Positions 41,062 to 49,885 of a stretch of DNA of 64,000 nucleotides are shown one piece after another. Location: NCBI RefSeq assembly GCF_965237655.1, contig NZ_CBDEGB010000002.1, positions 744,001 through 808,000 on the forward strand. The letters are read 5' to 3'. Made by a program: the position numbers and the translations under genes. How positions within the stretch are numbered: position 1 is the stretch's first letter; every line of letters starts with the position of its first letter. The DNA comes from Poriferisodalis sp965237655 (GTDB lineage Bacteria; Actinomycetota; Acidimicrobiia; Acidimicrobiales; Poriferisodalaceae). The notes below the pieces were generated by a model. That model was given only the letters and a program-made list of their open reading frames with translations. It was not told the DNA's origin and ran no database searches.

Positions 41062-41391
41062 TCAGTTGTCGGCACCGACCACTGTCGGCGGGATGACGAG
41101 CTGCTCGCCGATCCGCAGCAACGTGTCTTCCTTGCCGTTCTCTTCCATGAGCGCCTGCACCGAGACGCCGAAGCCGTTGGCGATCTTGCTGAGCGTGTCG
41201 CCCGGCTGGACCACGTAGATCCGGCGTTGCGGAGGCGGCGGCGCAATTGTCGTGGTCGTGAGCTGGGGACGCAATGTCGTGAGCACGGGAAGCGTCGTCG
41301 GGATCGGTTCGGCGTCGGGCTCTGAGGCACAACCCGTGGCGAGCATCACCGCCGCGCACGCAGCTACTGCCACGGCACGCAACCGCCCCAT
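41062..41391 (-). CDS. LysM-domain lipoprotein
   Basis: 109 residues. Signal peptide with lipobox A-T-G-C (Cys21), a Thr/Pro-rich linker and one LysM domain (YVVQPGDTLSKIANGFGVSVQALMEENG...GEQLVIPP) at the C-terminus. Two bases separate its stop from the start of the next LysM gene. It is itself three bases after map, so map, both LysM genes and PAP2 form one operon. Confidence 0.85.
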   Translation of the reverse strand: MGRLRAVAVAACAAVMLATGCASEPDAEPIPTTLPVLTTLRPQLTTTTIAPPPPQRRIYVVQPGDTLSKIANGFGVSVQALMEENGKEDTLLRIGEQLVIPPTVVGADN

Positions 41392-41394
41392 CGC

Positions 41395-42396
41395 TCAGCC
41401 GGCCCGTACGGCCAAAGTGCTGAGCTGCCGGGGCCAGTTGCCCGGTTCGAGCCGAGCGGCGAGATCTCCGGCCATGAAGGGCTGTGGCTCGTCGTCGGCC
41501 ACGGTCAGCAACTCGGCACCGCTGGCAGTGACCACCACCGTGTGCTCGAACTGGGCCGTTCGACTGCGGTCCGCGGTCATGGCGGTCCAGCCGTCGGGCC
41601 ACAGCTGGGCGCGTGGCGTGCCCATTGTGATCATCGGCTCCACGGTGAAGGTCAAGCCTTCAACCAGCTCGGTGCGTGCGCCCGGGTCGTAGTAGTGGGG
41701 GATGTTGGGCAGCCGGTGGAAGATCTGCCCGATTCCGTGCCCGACGAACTCGCGCACCACGCCGTACCCCGCAGCTTCGGCATGGCTCGCAATGGCACGG
41801 CCGATGTCGCACACCTGGGCTCCGGGCCCTACGGCGGCGATGCCGTGATACATGGCTTCGCGAGTCACCTCCACAAGCCGTCGAGACTCAGTGCCGACAT
41901 CGCCCACCAAGAACGTCTCGGAGTGATCTCCGTGGACGCCCCCGACGAAGATCGTGACGTCGCAGTTCACGATGTCGCCGTCGCGCAGAGGTCGATCGTC
42001 GGGGATTCCGTGGCAGATGATCTCGTTGACCGAGGTGCACAGCGACTTCGGGAAACCGTTGTAGTTGAGCGGGCTCGGGTAACCGCCCTCGGCGATGCAG
42101 GTCTCGTGGCACACCTCGTCGAGATGTTCACCGGTGACGCCTGGTGCAACTTCGGCCGCCACGGCCGCCAGCACACGTCGCGCAGCCGAGCCCGCCGATC
42201 GCATTGCCTCGATCGTGGCGCTGTCCGAGGGCTCGATGGCGTTCGTGGCCGTTGGGGACCTGCCACTTCGCGCATAGGGCGGCGCTTCGATATGTGCAGG
42301 CACCGCTCTGCGCGGCGAGACACGGCCGGCGCACACCGGCTCGAATCCTGAGGGTCTCATGCGCGCCGCTGGCACCCGACGCTTGCGCCTGCCCAT
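41395..42396 (-). CDS. map: Type I methionine aminopeptidase
   Basis: 333 residues from the ATG at 42396; ATG at 42360 is an alternative. The extended N-terminus (VSPRRAVPAHIEAPPYA) is usual in actinobacterial MetAP. All five metal ligands are seen: Asp (NCDVTIF), Asp (GVHGDHSETF), His (FVGHGIGQIFH), Glu (TFTVEPMI), Glu (QFEHTVVVT). Removes initiator Met from new proteins. Heads an operon with two LysM lipoproteins and PAP2. Confidence 0.93.
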   Translation of the reverse strand: MGRRKRRVPAARMRPSGFEPVCAGRVSPRRAVPAHIEAPPYARSGRSPTATNAIEPSDSATIEAMRSAGSAARRVLAAVAAEVAPGVTGEHLDEVCHETCIAEGGYPSPLNYNGFPKSLCTSVNEIICHGIPDDRPLRDGDIVNCDVTIFVGGVHGDHSETFLVGDVGTESRRLVEVTREAMYHGIAAVGPGAQVCDIGRAIASHAEAAGYGVVREFVGHGIGQIFHRLPNIPHYYDPGARTELVEGLTFTVEPMITMGTPRAQLWPDGWTAMTADRSRTAQFEHTVVVTASGAELLTVADDEPQPFMAGDLAARLEPGNWPRQLSTLAVRAG

Positions 42397-42492
42397 TGTG
42401 GTCACGCTACCCGTGAGCCGGTGGTACTTCGCGAGCGCGCCATCAGGGCTGCGTTTGTCGAACTGAGCGCCCGCCTGCTCGGCGAGATCGGC

Positions 42493-42570
42493 GAGCGCTG
42501 TGTCAATGGTCCTCGACGAGATAGCCGAGCGCTGTGTCAATGGTCCTCGGCGAGATCGCCGAGTACTTCG
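42493..42570 (-). repeat. 34-bp tandem repeat across the CoA-transferase stop codon
   Basis: Units at 42493-42526 and 42527-42560 begin GAGCGCTGTGTCAATGG on the plus strand; a partial unit precedes and follows. The stop (TCA on plus at 42537-42539) is in the second unit and recurs downstream in the first. Two substitutions separate the full units. Confidence 0.93.
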
Positions 42571-43781
42571 TCGTTGTGTTCGCCGAGCTTTGGTGCGCGG
42601 CGGTAGATGCCGGGCGGCGTGGCACTCATGCGAATCGGCGGGGCGATCTGCACGATCGGCCGCCCGACCGGCTGGTCGACCGCCACCAGCATGTCGCGAG
42701 CGGCCACATGGGGGTCCTCGAACAGGTCGCCGGGGTGATTCACCGGCCCGCAGGGCACCTTGCCGCCGATCGCAGCGAGCACTTCGGCCTTGGTGTGCGA
42801 CGCGGCCCACTCCGTCAGCGCGCTGATGATTTCCTCTCGATGGTGGAACCTCGCGCGCAGCGTGCGGGTCTCTTCTGCCCAGGCCCACTCGGGCCGCCCG
42901 ATGGCGACCGCCAGTTCGCGCCAGTGGTTGTCGGTGGGCGCGCCGATGGCAACTGCGCCATCAGTCGTCTCGAAGACATCGAACGGCACGATGTACTGAT
43001 TGCGGTTCCCGCTGGGCGGCGTGTCGGGCTGGCCCATCACGCTGTAGCGGGTGACACCGACTTCGCAGAGGGCCATCACCGCATCCACCATCGACACGTC
43101 CACGAACTGGCCCTCACCGGTCCGCTGTGCGTGGAAGAGCGCCGCGAGCACCCCCATGGCGCCGATCGTGCCTGGGTAGGTGTCGCCGATGTAGGGACCG
43201 ACCACGTGGCGGTCATCGGGGCCGCTGCCAGTGGCGGAGACCATGCCTGACATGGCCTGGGCCACGACGTCGTACGCGGGCCAGTCCACGTAGGGGCTCT
43301 CACCCGATCGCGGGTCGCCGAAGCCGCGAATCGCGCCGTACACGAGCCGCGGGTTGCGCTCGTGGAGCACTTCCCAGCCCACGCCGAGCGCATCCATCAC
43401 CCCGGCGCGCATGTTCTCGACCAGCGCGTCGGCACTGTCGACGAGCTGCAGGAACTTCTCGCGGTCGCCGTGGTCGGTGAGATCGAGCGCGACGCCGCGC
43501 TTGTTGCGGTTGTAGTTGGCGAACCCGGCGCCGAAATTCCGCTCGGAGTCCTCACGGGTGAACGGTGCCATCTTGCGGGCAAGCTCTCCCCGCGGCGGCT
43601 CCACCTTGATGACGTCGGCGCCCAGGTCGGCCAGCATCATCGTGGACCACGGCCCGGCAAGGGCGTGGGTGCAGTCGATGATGCGCACCCCTTGAAGCGG
43701 ACCTGAGTTGTGGGCAGCCATCGGGGCAACCCGCTCGTGTGCGGTCAGGTGATCGCTGTCGGGTGGGTCCAGCAGTGCCAT
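42537..43781 (-). CDS. CaiB/BaiF-family CoA-transferase
   Basis: 414 residues from the ATG at 43781; ATG at 43721 would drop 20. Family III pattern: GPLQGVRIIDCTHALAGPWSTMMLADLGADVIKVEPP, NRNKRGVALDL, and the catalytic Asp in PAYDVVAQAMSG. Transfers CoA between an acyl-CoA and a free acid. It follows the enoyl-CoA hydratase gene by 29 bp, so the pair probably activates and then hydrates one substrate. Confidence 0.9.
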   Translation of the reverse strand: MALLDPPDSDHLTAHERVAPMAAHNSGPLQGVRIIDCTHALAGPWSTMMLADLGADVIKVEPPRGELARKMAPFTREDSERNFGAGFANYNRNKRGVALDLTDHGDREKFLQLVDSADALVENMRAGVMDALGVGWEVLHERNPRLVYGAIRGFGDPRSGESPYVDWPAYDVVAQAMSGMVSATGSGPDDRHVVGPYIGDTYPGTIGAMGVLAALFHAQRTGEGQFVDVSMVDAVMALCEVGVTRYSVMGQPDTPPSGNRNQYIVPFDVFETTDGAVAIGAPTDNHWRELAVAIGRPEWAWAEETRTLRARFHHREEIISALTEWAASHTKAEVLAAIGGKVPCGPVNHPGDLFEDPHVAARDMLVAVDQPVGRPIVQIAPPIRMSATPPGIYRRAPKLGEHNDEVLGDLAEDH

Positions 43782-43810
43782 GTTGTCGTCCCTGCGGTGC
43801 CGCGCTGCGA

Positions 43811-44608
43811 TCAGGCGAAGTTCGGGCGGCGCTTCTCGACGATTGCGGCGTGTCCCTCTCGAACGTCGGACCCCGTGAAGCCCAGCATCTCCAGGGCCGC
43901 AGACGTGTCGAAGATCGGTCCCGCCATCCGCATCCAGTTGTTGAGGCTGTACTTCGTCCAACGAATGGCGCTCTGGCTGCCCTTGGCCAGCTTGCGAGCG
44001 ACGGCGAAGGCCTCGTCGACCACCGCATCGTCATCTACAGCCTTGCTGACGAGGCCCATGGCATCGGCCTCTTCGCCGGTGATGGTGTCGCAGGTCAGCA
44101 GGTAGTACTTCGACTTGGCCATTCCGCACAGAATCGGCCACACGATCGCCGCATGGTCGCCCGCGGCCACGCCGAGCTTGGTGTGCCCGTCCACGATCCG
44201 CGCGCTGCGACCGGCAATGGAGATGTCGGCCATGAGTGCCGCCGCGAGGCCGGCTCCGACCGCCACGCCCTCGATCGCCGACACGATGATCTTGGAGCAG
44301 TTGATCATGTTGTAGACGATGTCTCTCGCCTCGCGCAGGGCCCTCTGGCGCGTCTCGAAATCGTCCATGATCTCCTGGATCATGTCCAGGTCGCCGCCGG
44401 CGGAAAATGTGCCGCCCGCTCCCCGGATTACCGCCACCCTCGTGTCGGGATCGGTGTCGACCTCCCGCCACACATCGGCCAGCGCCAAGTGTTTCGGCGC
44501 GTCGACTGAGTTCAGACGACCCGGCGTGTCGATCACGATCTCGAGCACGCCGTCGTCGTCGGGGCCCGTGATCTGGAGCGCGGAAAAGGATGCGTAACGG
44601 TCGTTCAT
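43811..44608 (-). CDS. Enoyl-CoA hydratase/isomerase family protein
   Basis: 265 residues. Crotonase oxyanion-hole motifs GAGGTFSAGGDLDMI and AIEGVAVGAGLAAALMADISIAG. The second catalytic Glu of true hydratases is replaced by Asp/His context (ARIVDGHTKLGVAAGDHAAI), so isomerase or hydrolase action is possible. In an operon with the CoA-transferase. Confidence 0.88.
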   Translation of the reverse strand: MNDRYASFSALQITGPDDDGVLEIVIDTPGRLNSVDAPKHLALADVWREVDTDPDTRVAVIRGAGGTFSAGGDLDMIQEIMDDFETRQRALREARDIVYNMINCSKIIVSAIEGVAVGAGLAAALMADISIAGRSARIVDGHTKLGVAAGDHAAIVWPILCGMAKSKYYLLTCDTITGEEADAMGLVSKAVDDDAVVDEAFAVARKLAKGSQSAIRWTKYSLNNWMRMAGPIFDTSAALEMLGFTGSDVREGHAAIVEKRRPNFA

Positions 44609-44693
44609 GAAGGCTGACGCTAGTTCCCTTCCGCAGCAGTCGCCCGGGGTTGCGAGCGGTGATGAAGCGGACTCGCAGCGATGTTGATGCGCC

Positions 44694-45176
44694 CTAATTC
44701 TCTGGGGTGGCAGTCAACCGGGGCTGCGAGTCCGCTGCGCTGAGCATCCGGTAGGCCGATTCGATCTCGCCTGCCGGTGCGAAGATCCGCTCCCACGGGT
44801 GCAGCAGCCGGTCGCGTCCATAACGGGGAATGACGTGGACGTGGAAGTGAAACTGCGTCTGGTCTGCTGCGGCACCGTTGTTGTTCAGCAGGTTCACGCC
44901 CGCGGGCGCCAGCCGCTCGCGCACCAGGTCCGCCACCCGCCGCACTGCGCGCATTACCTGCGCGGCATCGTCATCAGTGAGATCCCAGACGTCGGTGACG
45001 TGCCGGCGGGGAATGACGAGGCAGTGACCGACGGTCATCGGCAGGCGGTCCATGAACGCCACTGCGTGCTCGTCCTCGTAGAAGCGCAACGCCGGGATAT
45101 CGCCAGCCGCAATCGAACAGAAGGCGCAGCCCGGCATCCGGTCCGCAGCCATTTGATCAGGGGTAGTAGAGCTCAC
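44694..45176 (-). CDS. HIT-family hydrolase
   Basis: 160 residues. N-terminal Cys pair (C-A-F-C) and the nucleotide-binding triad H-F-H-V-H-V-I-P. Typical of bacterial HIT proteins that split nucleotide phosphoramidates or dinucleotide polyphosphates. The next gene on the strand is coaA 22 bp upstream; a shared transcript is likely. Confidence 0.9.
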   Translation of the reverse strand: MSSTTPDQMAADRMPGCAFCSIAAGDIPALRFYEDEHAVAFMDRLPMTVGHCLVIPRRHVTDVWDLTDDDAAQVMRAVRRVADLVRERLAPAGVNLLNNNGAAADQTQFHFHVHVIPRYGRDRLLHPWERIFAPAGEIESAYRMLSAADSQPRLTATPEN

Positions 45177-45198
45177 CGAGGGACCGGATCGCAGCCGT

Positions 45199-46146
45199 CT
45201 AGTGATACCGGAGCTCGACGTGGTCGACGACGTGGTCGTGGCCCTTCGCCAGCACCAGGTCGGCCCGAGCGCGCGTCGGAAGAATGTTCTCGCGCAGGTT
45301 CACGAGGTTGATCGAACGCCAGATCGTGCGAGCGACGGCGTCAGCAGCTGACGGCGGCAGCTCGGCAAACTGCGCGAAGTACGCAGACTGCTCACGGAAA
45401 ACCGTCTTGCGCAGCTGCTGAAAGCGCTCGACGTACCACTCCTCAAGGTCTTCGGCCTCGGCGTCAACGTAGATGGTGAAGTCGAAGAAGTCCGAGACGA
45501 ACGGCGTGTTCGACGGCGGACCGGTCTGGAGAACGTTCAGACCCTCGACGATGAGGATGTCTGGCTGGTTGATGAGCTGGACCTCATTGGTGACGTCGTA
45601 CAGGCTGTGCGAGTACACGGGCGCGGCAACGTCGGGTTCTCCGCTGGAGATCCGCTGGAGGAAGTCCCGTATCTCGCCACGGCGGTATGACTCCGGGAAG
45701 CCCTTGCGCCCAAGAATGCCGCGCGCGGTCAGTTCGGCATTGGGCAACAGGAACCCGTCCGTGGTGACCAGATCCACTTCGGGATGGTCCGGCCACGAGG
45801 CCAGGACGGCTTGCAGGATGCGTGCAGTGGTGCTCTTGCCCGCAGACACGCTGCCGCCGATGCCGATGAGGTAGGGCCTCGGCGGCAACACCCTTCCGAA
45901 GAAGCCCTCGGTAGCGGCGCGGAGGTGGCGCTTGGTCGCAACCCGCAGATTCATCAGGCGCGACAGCGGCAGATAGATGTCCTTCACCATGTCAAGCGTC
46001 ACCGGCTCGACGAGACCGGCCAGTGCCTCGAGTTCAGCCTCCGTCAGCGACAACGGCGTGGCATCTCGCAGCTTCGCCCACTGCTCGCGGGTGAACCTGC
46101 AATGCCGATCATCGAAGCCCGGCTCGAGCGTTGCGCCGTCCGTCAC
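45199..46146 (-). CDS. coaA: Type I pantothenate kinase
   Basis: 315 residues, normal for CoaA. P-loop G-G-S-V-S-A-G-K-S-T, TTDGFLLPNAEL, GRKGFPESY and the C-terminal RENILPTRARADLVLAKGHDH all match. Phosphorylates pantothenate as the first step to CoA, which suits a genome rich in acyl-CoA enzymes. Usually inhibited by CoA. Confidence 0.94.
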   Translation of the reverse strand: MTDGATLEPGFDDRHCRFTREQWAKLRDATPLSLTEAELEALAGLVEPVTLDMVKDIYLPLSRLMNLRVATKRHLRAATEGFFGRVLPPRPYLIGIGGSVSAGKSTTARILQAVLASWPDHPEVDLVTTDGFLLPNAELTARGILGRKGFPESYRRGEIRDFLQRISSGEPDVAAPVYSHSLYDVTNEVQLINQPDILIVEGLNVLQTGPPSNTPFVSDFFDFTIYVDAEAEDLEEWYVERFQQLRKTVFREQSAYFAQFAELPPSAADAVARTIWRSINLVNLRENILPTRARADLVLAKGHDHVVDHVELRYH

Positions 46147-46150
46147 CCGC

Positions 46151-47431
46151 CTAGCTTGGCGAACTTATGGCATCGGCCGCAACCGGTTGGGATCTGGGAC
46201 CGTATGCGCCTTGCGGTTTGGCGATGCCCCGGTGCCAGCGCCGAGGCGTCGCGACGGCCGCGCGCGGGTAGTCCTCGAACATCCAGCGTGCAAACTGCCG
46301 GCGAGTCCAGCCCGACAGATCGACCGCACCCAATGCCAGCTCGGCCAGCCGTTCATGGGCCAGCACGCGGCTGAGGGTGCGCGCCAACCCGTGGTCCAGC
46401 GTGAACTCGGCCTGCGAGTCGCGCACATAGCGAGCGGTCACGCTGTGTGGGGGTCCGCCGCGAGCGATCGCCGCCGCCGCCATCCGTCCCATCTGAATGG
46501 CTTGGCCAATGCCTTCACCTGTCAGCGGGTCGGCGGCCGCCGCAGCATCGCCGCACAGCAACGTGCGCCCTCGCGCCAGCTCCAGATCTCCCAGTCGCGC
46601 AGGAATCGGCCACGCTCTTGTCGGCCCGTCGGCCTCGTGGTTCCCGAGCACGCCCGCAATGTGACGACGCTCGGTGAGGCTCGCCCAGACAGCTGCGATC
46701 TCACTGCCGGCGAGTGTGCCCGTGCCGTTGGAAGAGTTCGGGCTGCCGGAGCTGCGCGGCACACCGAAGCCGACATTGACGCGTCCGTCGCCGAGTGGGA
46801 ACGACCAGGCGTAACCCGGCAGCAGGTCGGGCTCGAACCACACCCACATGTCGCGAGCCGCATCGCCGCTTGCGGTCAGGTAGCCCCGGAACGCATGCCA
46901 GTCGCCCCGGTAGCGGAGCGGGCCGATGCCGAGCGCTTTGCGAACACTCGAATAGACGCCATCCGCGGCTACGACGAACCGGGCCTGTGTGCGACTGCCG
47001 TCGCTGAGCCGGATCGAGGCCGTGTTCGCTCGCTCGCCGGAGTCCTCGAAGCCATCGAATGCGATGCCGAGGCGGACATCGGCTCCTGCTGCTGCAGCGA
47101 GCTCGACGAGCGCGGCATCGAGTTCGGTGCGGCGGCACAGGGCGGCGAACTGTCCGCGCCCGGCAGGCAACGGCAGGCGAATGACACGCCCGCGAGGCGT
47201 ACGCACGCAAGCGGCATCTACACCCATCCACGAGTCCAGCCGTTCAGGCCGCAGGCCGAGACATTCGAGTTCACGCAGTGCGAGCGCGGTGAGGCCGTCC
47301 CCGCAGCACTTGTCACGTCCTGGCGCTGCGCGGTCGACGAGCACCACCTCGAGGCCTGCGCGCCGGGCCCACACGGCAGCGGATGCGCCAGCCGGGCCGG
47401 CGCCCACGACCAAGACATCTACGACCGACAT
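46151..47431 (-). CDS. Geranylgeranyl reductase-family flavoprotein
   Basis: 426 residues from the ATG at 47431. FAD-binding DVLVVGAGPAGASAAVWARRAG, CCGDGLTALALRELECLGL, FVVAADGVYSSVRKALG and GDAAAAADPLTGEGIGQAI. Family members saturate isoprenoid chains, for example of menaquinone (MenJ). Its ATG overlaps the area just before the VanW gene stop (47436), suggesting co-transcription. Confidence 0.88.
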   Translation of the reverse strand: MSVVDVLVVGAGPAGASAAVWARRAGLEVVLVDRAAPGRDKCCGDGLTALALRELECLGLRPERLDSWMGVDAACVRTPRGRVIRLPLPAGRGQFAALCRRTELDAALVELAAAAGADVRLGIAFDGFEDSGERANTASIRLSDGSRTQARFVVAADGVYSSVRKALGIGPLRYRGDWHAFRGYLTASGDAARDMWVWFEPDLLPGYAWSFPLGDGRVNVGFGVPRSSGSPNSSNGTGTLAGSEIAAVWASLTERRHIAGVLGNHEADGPTRAWPIPARLGDLELARGRTLLCGDAAAAADPLTGEGIGQAIQMGRMAAAAIARGGPPHSVTARYVRDSQAEFTLDHGLARTLSRVLAHERLAELALGAVDLSGWTRRQFARWMFEDYPRAAVATPRRWHRGIAKPQGAYGPRSQPVAADAISSPS

Positions 47432-47435
47432 CGAT

Positions 47436-49676
47436 TCAGGACTCCTCGAGCTCGCCGGTTTCTGTGTTCCCGCCGTTGTTGCTGGCCTGCTCGTTGACAG
47501 AGCCATCGGGGTTGTCTGGGTTGTCTGGTTCGCTCGTATCCACCGGGTCCTCGCCGGGCTCGTCCTCGCCGGGCTCGTCCTCGCCGGGCTCGTCCTCGCC
47601 GTCGGTGCCGTCGCCGGGCTGGGTCTGGTCGTCCTCGCCGTCGGTGCCGTCGCCGGGCTGGGTCTGGTCGTCCTCGCCGTCGGTGCCCTCGCCGACGTCG
47701 CCCGACTCGTCGGGTGGGACCAGCGTGCTCAGATCGACGCCGAGGCAGGGATCGTCGGGATAGCGCGGCAGTTCTGAGTCGCGTTCTCCGGGCCGTTCTT
47801 CGCACTCGACCGACGGGCACTCCACGATGGATCCATCAGCGCGCTCGCTGCCGTCATCGACCATTTCGAGCTCGCTATCGCCGGGCGCCCCCTCAGCGCC
47901 GTCCGGCGTCTCTGCGCCTTCGGGGGACCCGGGGGGCACCAGCAGCGGGTCCACGCACTGGCGCGGAACCGAACGTGTGCCGTCGCAGTCGCGGCCTTCC
48001 TCGGGCCGGTAGCGAGCATTGAAGGTGTCCTTCTTTATGGTGCCGTCTGAGAACACTCGCGTTCGATCCGTGCGGACCCGGCGGCAGAAGTCCTGCATGT
48101 CCTCTTCGGGCTCGCCGATCTTCACCTGGACGTTGCGGGTGGAATAGAGCTCGATGGTGATGGAAGTGTCGGTGTAGGTCGGCCACACCAGCACGCCGTA
48201 CGGGGTGGGATTGGTGAACTTCAGATCGGGCTTCGGGTACGAGATCGTGGGGTCCAACCCGAACGGGTAGCGGCTGAGGTACAGCGAGTGCGTCTGGTAC
48301 TCGTCGATGCCCATGCCCGCCAGGATCAGGGAGTTGAAGATCGTGGTGGCGAACTGCGACACCCCGCCGCCGATGTCGTCGACGAGAACGCCCTTGTCGA
48401 TGAAGCCGCCCTCCACGAAGCCCTTTTCGGTGGTTCGTCTGCCGACGTGACCGTTGAGCGACAGGCTCTGGCCGGGTTCGACCACCACGGCGCGCATCAA
48501 CTCGGCGAAGCGGTGGATGTTGTCGACACGTGACTGGCAGCAGGCATGCCTCGTGGTGAACGTGGCGACCAACTCGACGATGCCGAGGGATTCTAGGTAT
48601 GCCTGCTCCTCGCGGCTCACCGCAGGGCGCGATGGCAGCACGAGCGGGTCCTCGACGGGTGCGATGAGCGCTTGTTCGATCAGGGGTCCCACTTCGTCGG
48701 CACAGCAGGCGACGCTGCCATCACTCGCCACCACCGTCGGCACGCCGTCGACGACGGTCATGGCGGCAGCAGTGAAGGGTGCCGAGGTTGCGGCGAACGC
48801 CTCTTCGAGGTACGGCCCGACCGCAGTGTCGTCGAAGGTGATCACCGGTGGCGCCGCGTTCGGGTCCAGATTGAGCCAGCCGGCGACCGTCTCGATGGTG
48901 AACTCGTGGGTCACCTCGCCGTACGCCACGACGAGACTGCGTCCGTAGTTCTCATGGGCGGCGTTGACGGCCTGCTGCAGCTCAGGTGTATGGGCGAGCG
49001 GTTCGCTCTGTGTCAGCTCGGCAGCGATCTCGATCCGGCTGAACGAGCGGGCTATGCCCTCGAGGACCTGGTCGACGATTGCATCCGCATCCACGACCTG
49101 ACCGGGCTGGCCGAGGTCGACGGCCAGCGTATTGTTGACGACGGTGACAGCTGGGGGAGTGGCGGTCACGCCAAGATCGGTGGCGTTGGCCAGCGTGGAT
49201 CGTGCCTTTGACCGGTCGACGCGGAAGCGGCGCTCGCTGAACTGCGGGTCAGTGGACATCGCGGTCCACGGCTCTTCTGCCGATCCGGCGACGTCAACCG
49301 AACCGGTTCGCAGTTCCCGGACTGCGTCGTAGGTGGCGTCGATCTCCAGCGTGATGCCGAGGTCGGCCACCGTCAGGGCCACCTCGCCGGTGTCGGTGCG
49401 CACCACGACCGGTGTGGCGGCCAACTCGGTTGCGAGCATGGCAATGCGAAGTCGCAGCGCATCGGAGCTCACCTCCGATGGCGTGCCTGCGGCCGTCGTC
49501 GGAGCCACCACCACGGCGGCGGTTGCGGTAGGTGCATCAGTTGCGACGGAGGCAGTCGGATCGGGCGCATCCGCCGAGTTACTGACGGCAAGCACGGCCG
49601 TTCCAAGGATCGACGCAACCAGGATTGCGGCCGCAGTGATAATCGACCAGCGGGGGGCCCACGTCGGCCAGTGCAC
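47436..49676 (-). CDS. VanW-domain cell-envelope protein with acidic repeat tail
   Basis: 746 residues from GTG. One N-terminal membrane anchor (SIITAAAILVASILGTAVLAV), two peptidoglycan-binding-4 (YoaR-like) domains, then VanW (TTRHACCQSRVDNIHRFAEL...DIGGGVSQFATTIFNSLILAG...YPKPDLKFTNPTPYGVLVWP). After about 550 the chain is low-complexity and acidic, ending in TDGEDDQTQPGDG twice and GEDEP three times. VanW proteins are linked to glycopeptide response and wall metabolism, function unsettled. It should sit outside the membrane. Confidence 0.87.
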   Translation of the reverse strand: MHWPTWAPRWSIITAAAILVASILGTAVLAVSNSADAPDPTASVATDAPTATAAVVVAPTTAAGTPSEVSSDALRLRIAMLATELAATPVVVRTDTGEVALTVADLGITLEIDATYDAVRELRTGSVDVAGSAEEPWTAMSTDPQFSERRFRVDRSKARSTLANATDLGVTATPPAVTVVNNTLAVDLGQPGQVVDADAIVDQVLEGIARSFSRIEIAAELTQSEPLAHTPELQQAVNAAHENYGRSLVVAYGEVTHEFTIETVAGWLNLDPNAAPPVITFDDTAVGPYLEEAFAATSAPFTAAAMTVVDGVPTVVASDGSVACCADEVGPLIEQALIAPVEDPLVLPSRPAVSREEQAYLESLGIVELVATFTTRHACCQSRVDNIHRFAELMRAVVVEPGQSLSLNGHVGRRTTEKGFVEGGFIDKGVLVDDIGGGVSQFATTIFNSLILAGMGIDEYQTHSLYLSRYPFGLDPTISYPKPDLKFTNPTPYGVLVWPTYTDTSITIELYSTRNVQVKIGEPEEDMQDFCRRVRTDRTRVFSDGTIKKDTFNARYRPEEGRDCDGTRSVPRQCVDPLLVPPGSPEGAETPDGAEGAPGDSELEMVDDGSERADGSIVECPSVECEERPGERDSELPRYPDDPCLGVDLSTLVPPDESGDVGEGTDGEDDQTQPGDGTDGEDDQTQPGDGTDGEDEPGEDEPGEDEPGEDPVDTSEPDNPDNPDGSVNEQASNNGGNTETGELEES
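47556..47700 (-). repeat. Nested coding repeats in the VanW acidic tail (15 bp x3, 39 bp x2.5)
   Basis: GGGCTCGTCCTCGCC occurs exactly three times at 47556-47600. A 39-bp unit follows at 47601-47639 and 47640-47678, then part of a third. Both keep the frame and encode (Gly/Glu/Asp/Pro) and (Thr-Asp-Gly-Glu-Asp-Asp-Gln) units. Tail length is likely to vary between strains. Confidence 0.93.
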
Positions 49677-49760
49677 GACCGATGAGCGTACGTGTCAACT
49701 GCCGCTGCCAAGCGTCAAGCTCGAACACTGCCCGCGGCGTGTCGACAGTCGCCGCCTGCA

Positions 49761-49782
49761 GCATTCCAACTCTGCGGAATGC
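49761..49782. promoter_or_regulatory. Inverted repeat in the VanW/SDR divergent promoter
   Basis: GCATTCC (49761-49767) and GGAATGC (49776-49782) are perfect complements with an 8-base spacer. They lie 85 bp from the VanW start and 104 bp from the SDR start. An operator is plausible, but no regulator gene is next to it. Confidence 0.45.
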
Positions 49783-49885
49783 ACGGCGGGCGTGCGATAC
49801 TCCGAGCCGCTGGCACTGCAGGGACGGCTGCGCAACGGTGCCGTTTGCGTCTGCAGCCACACTCAGGGAAGGAACTCACAACGTC

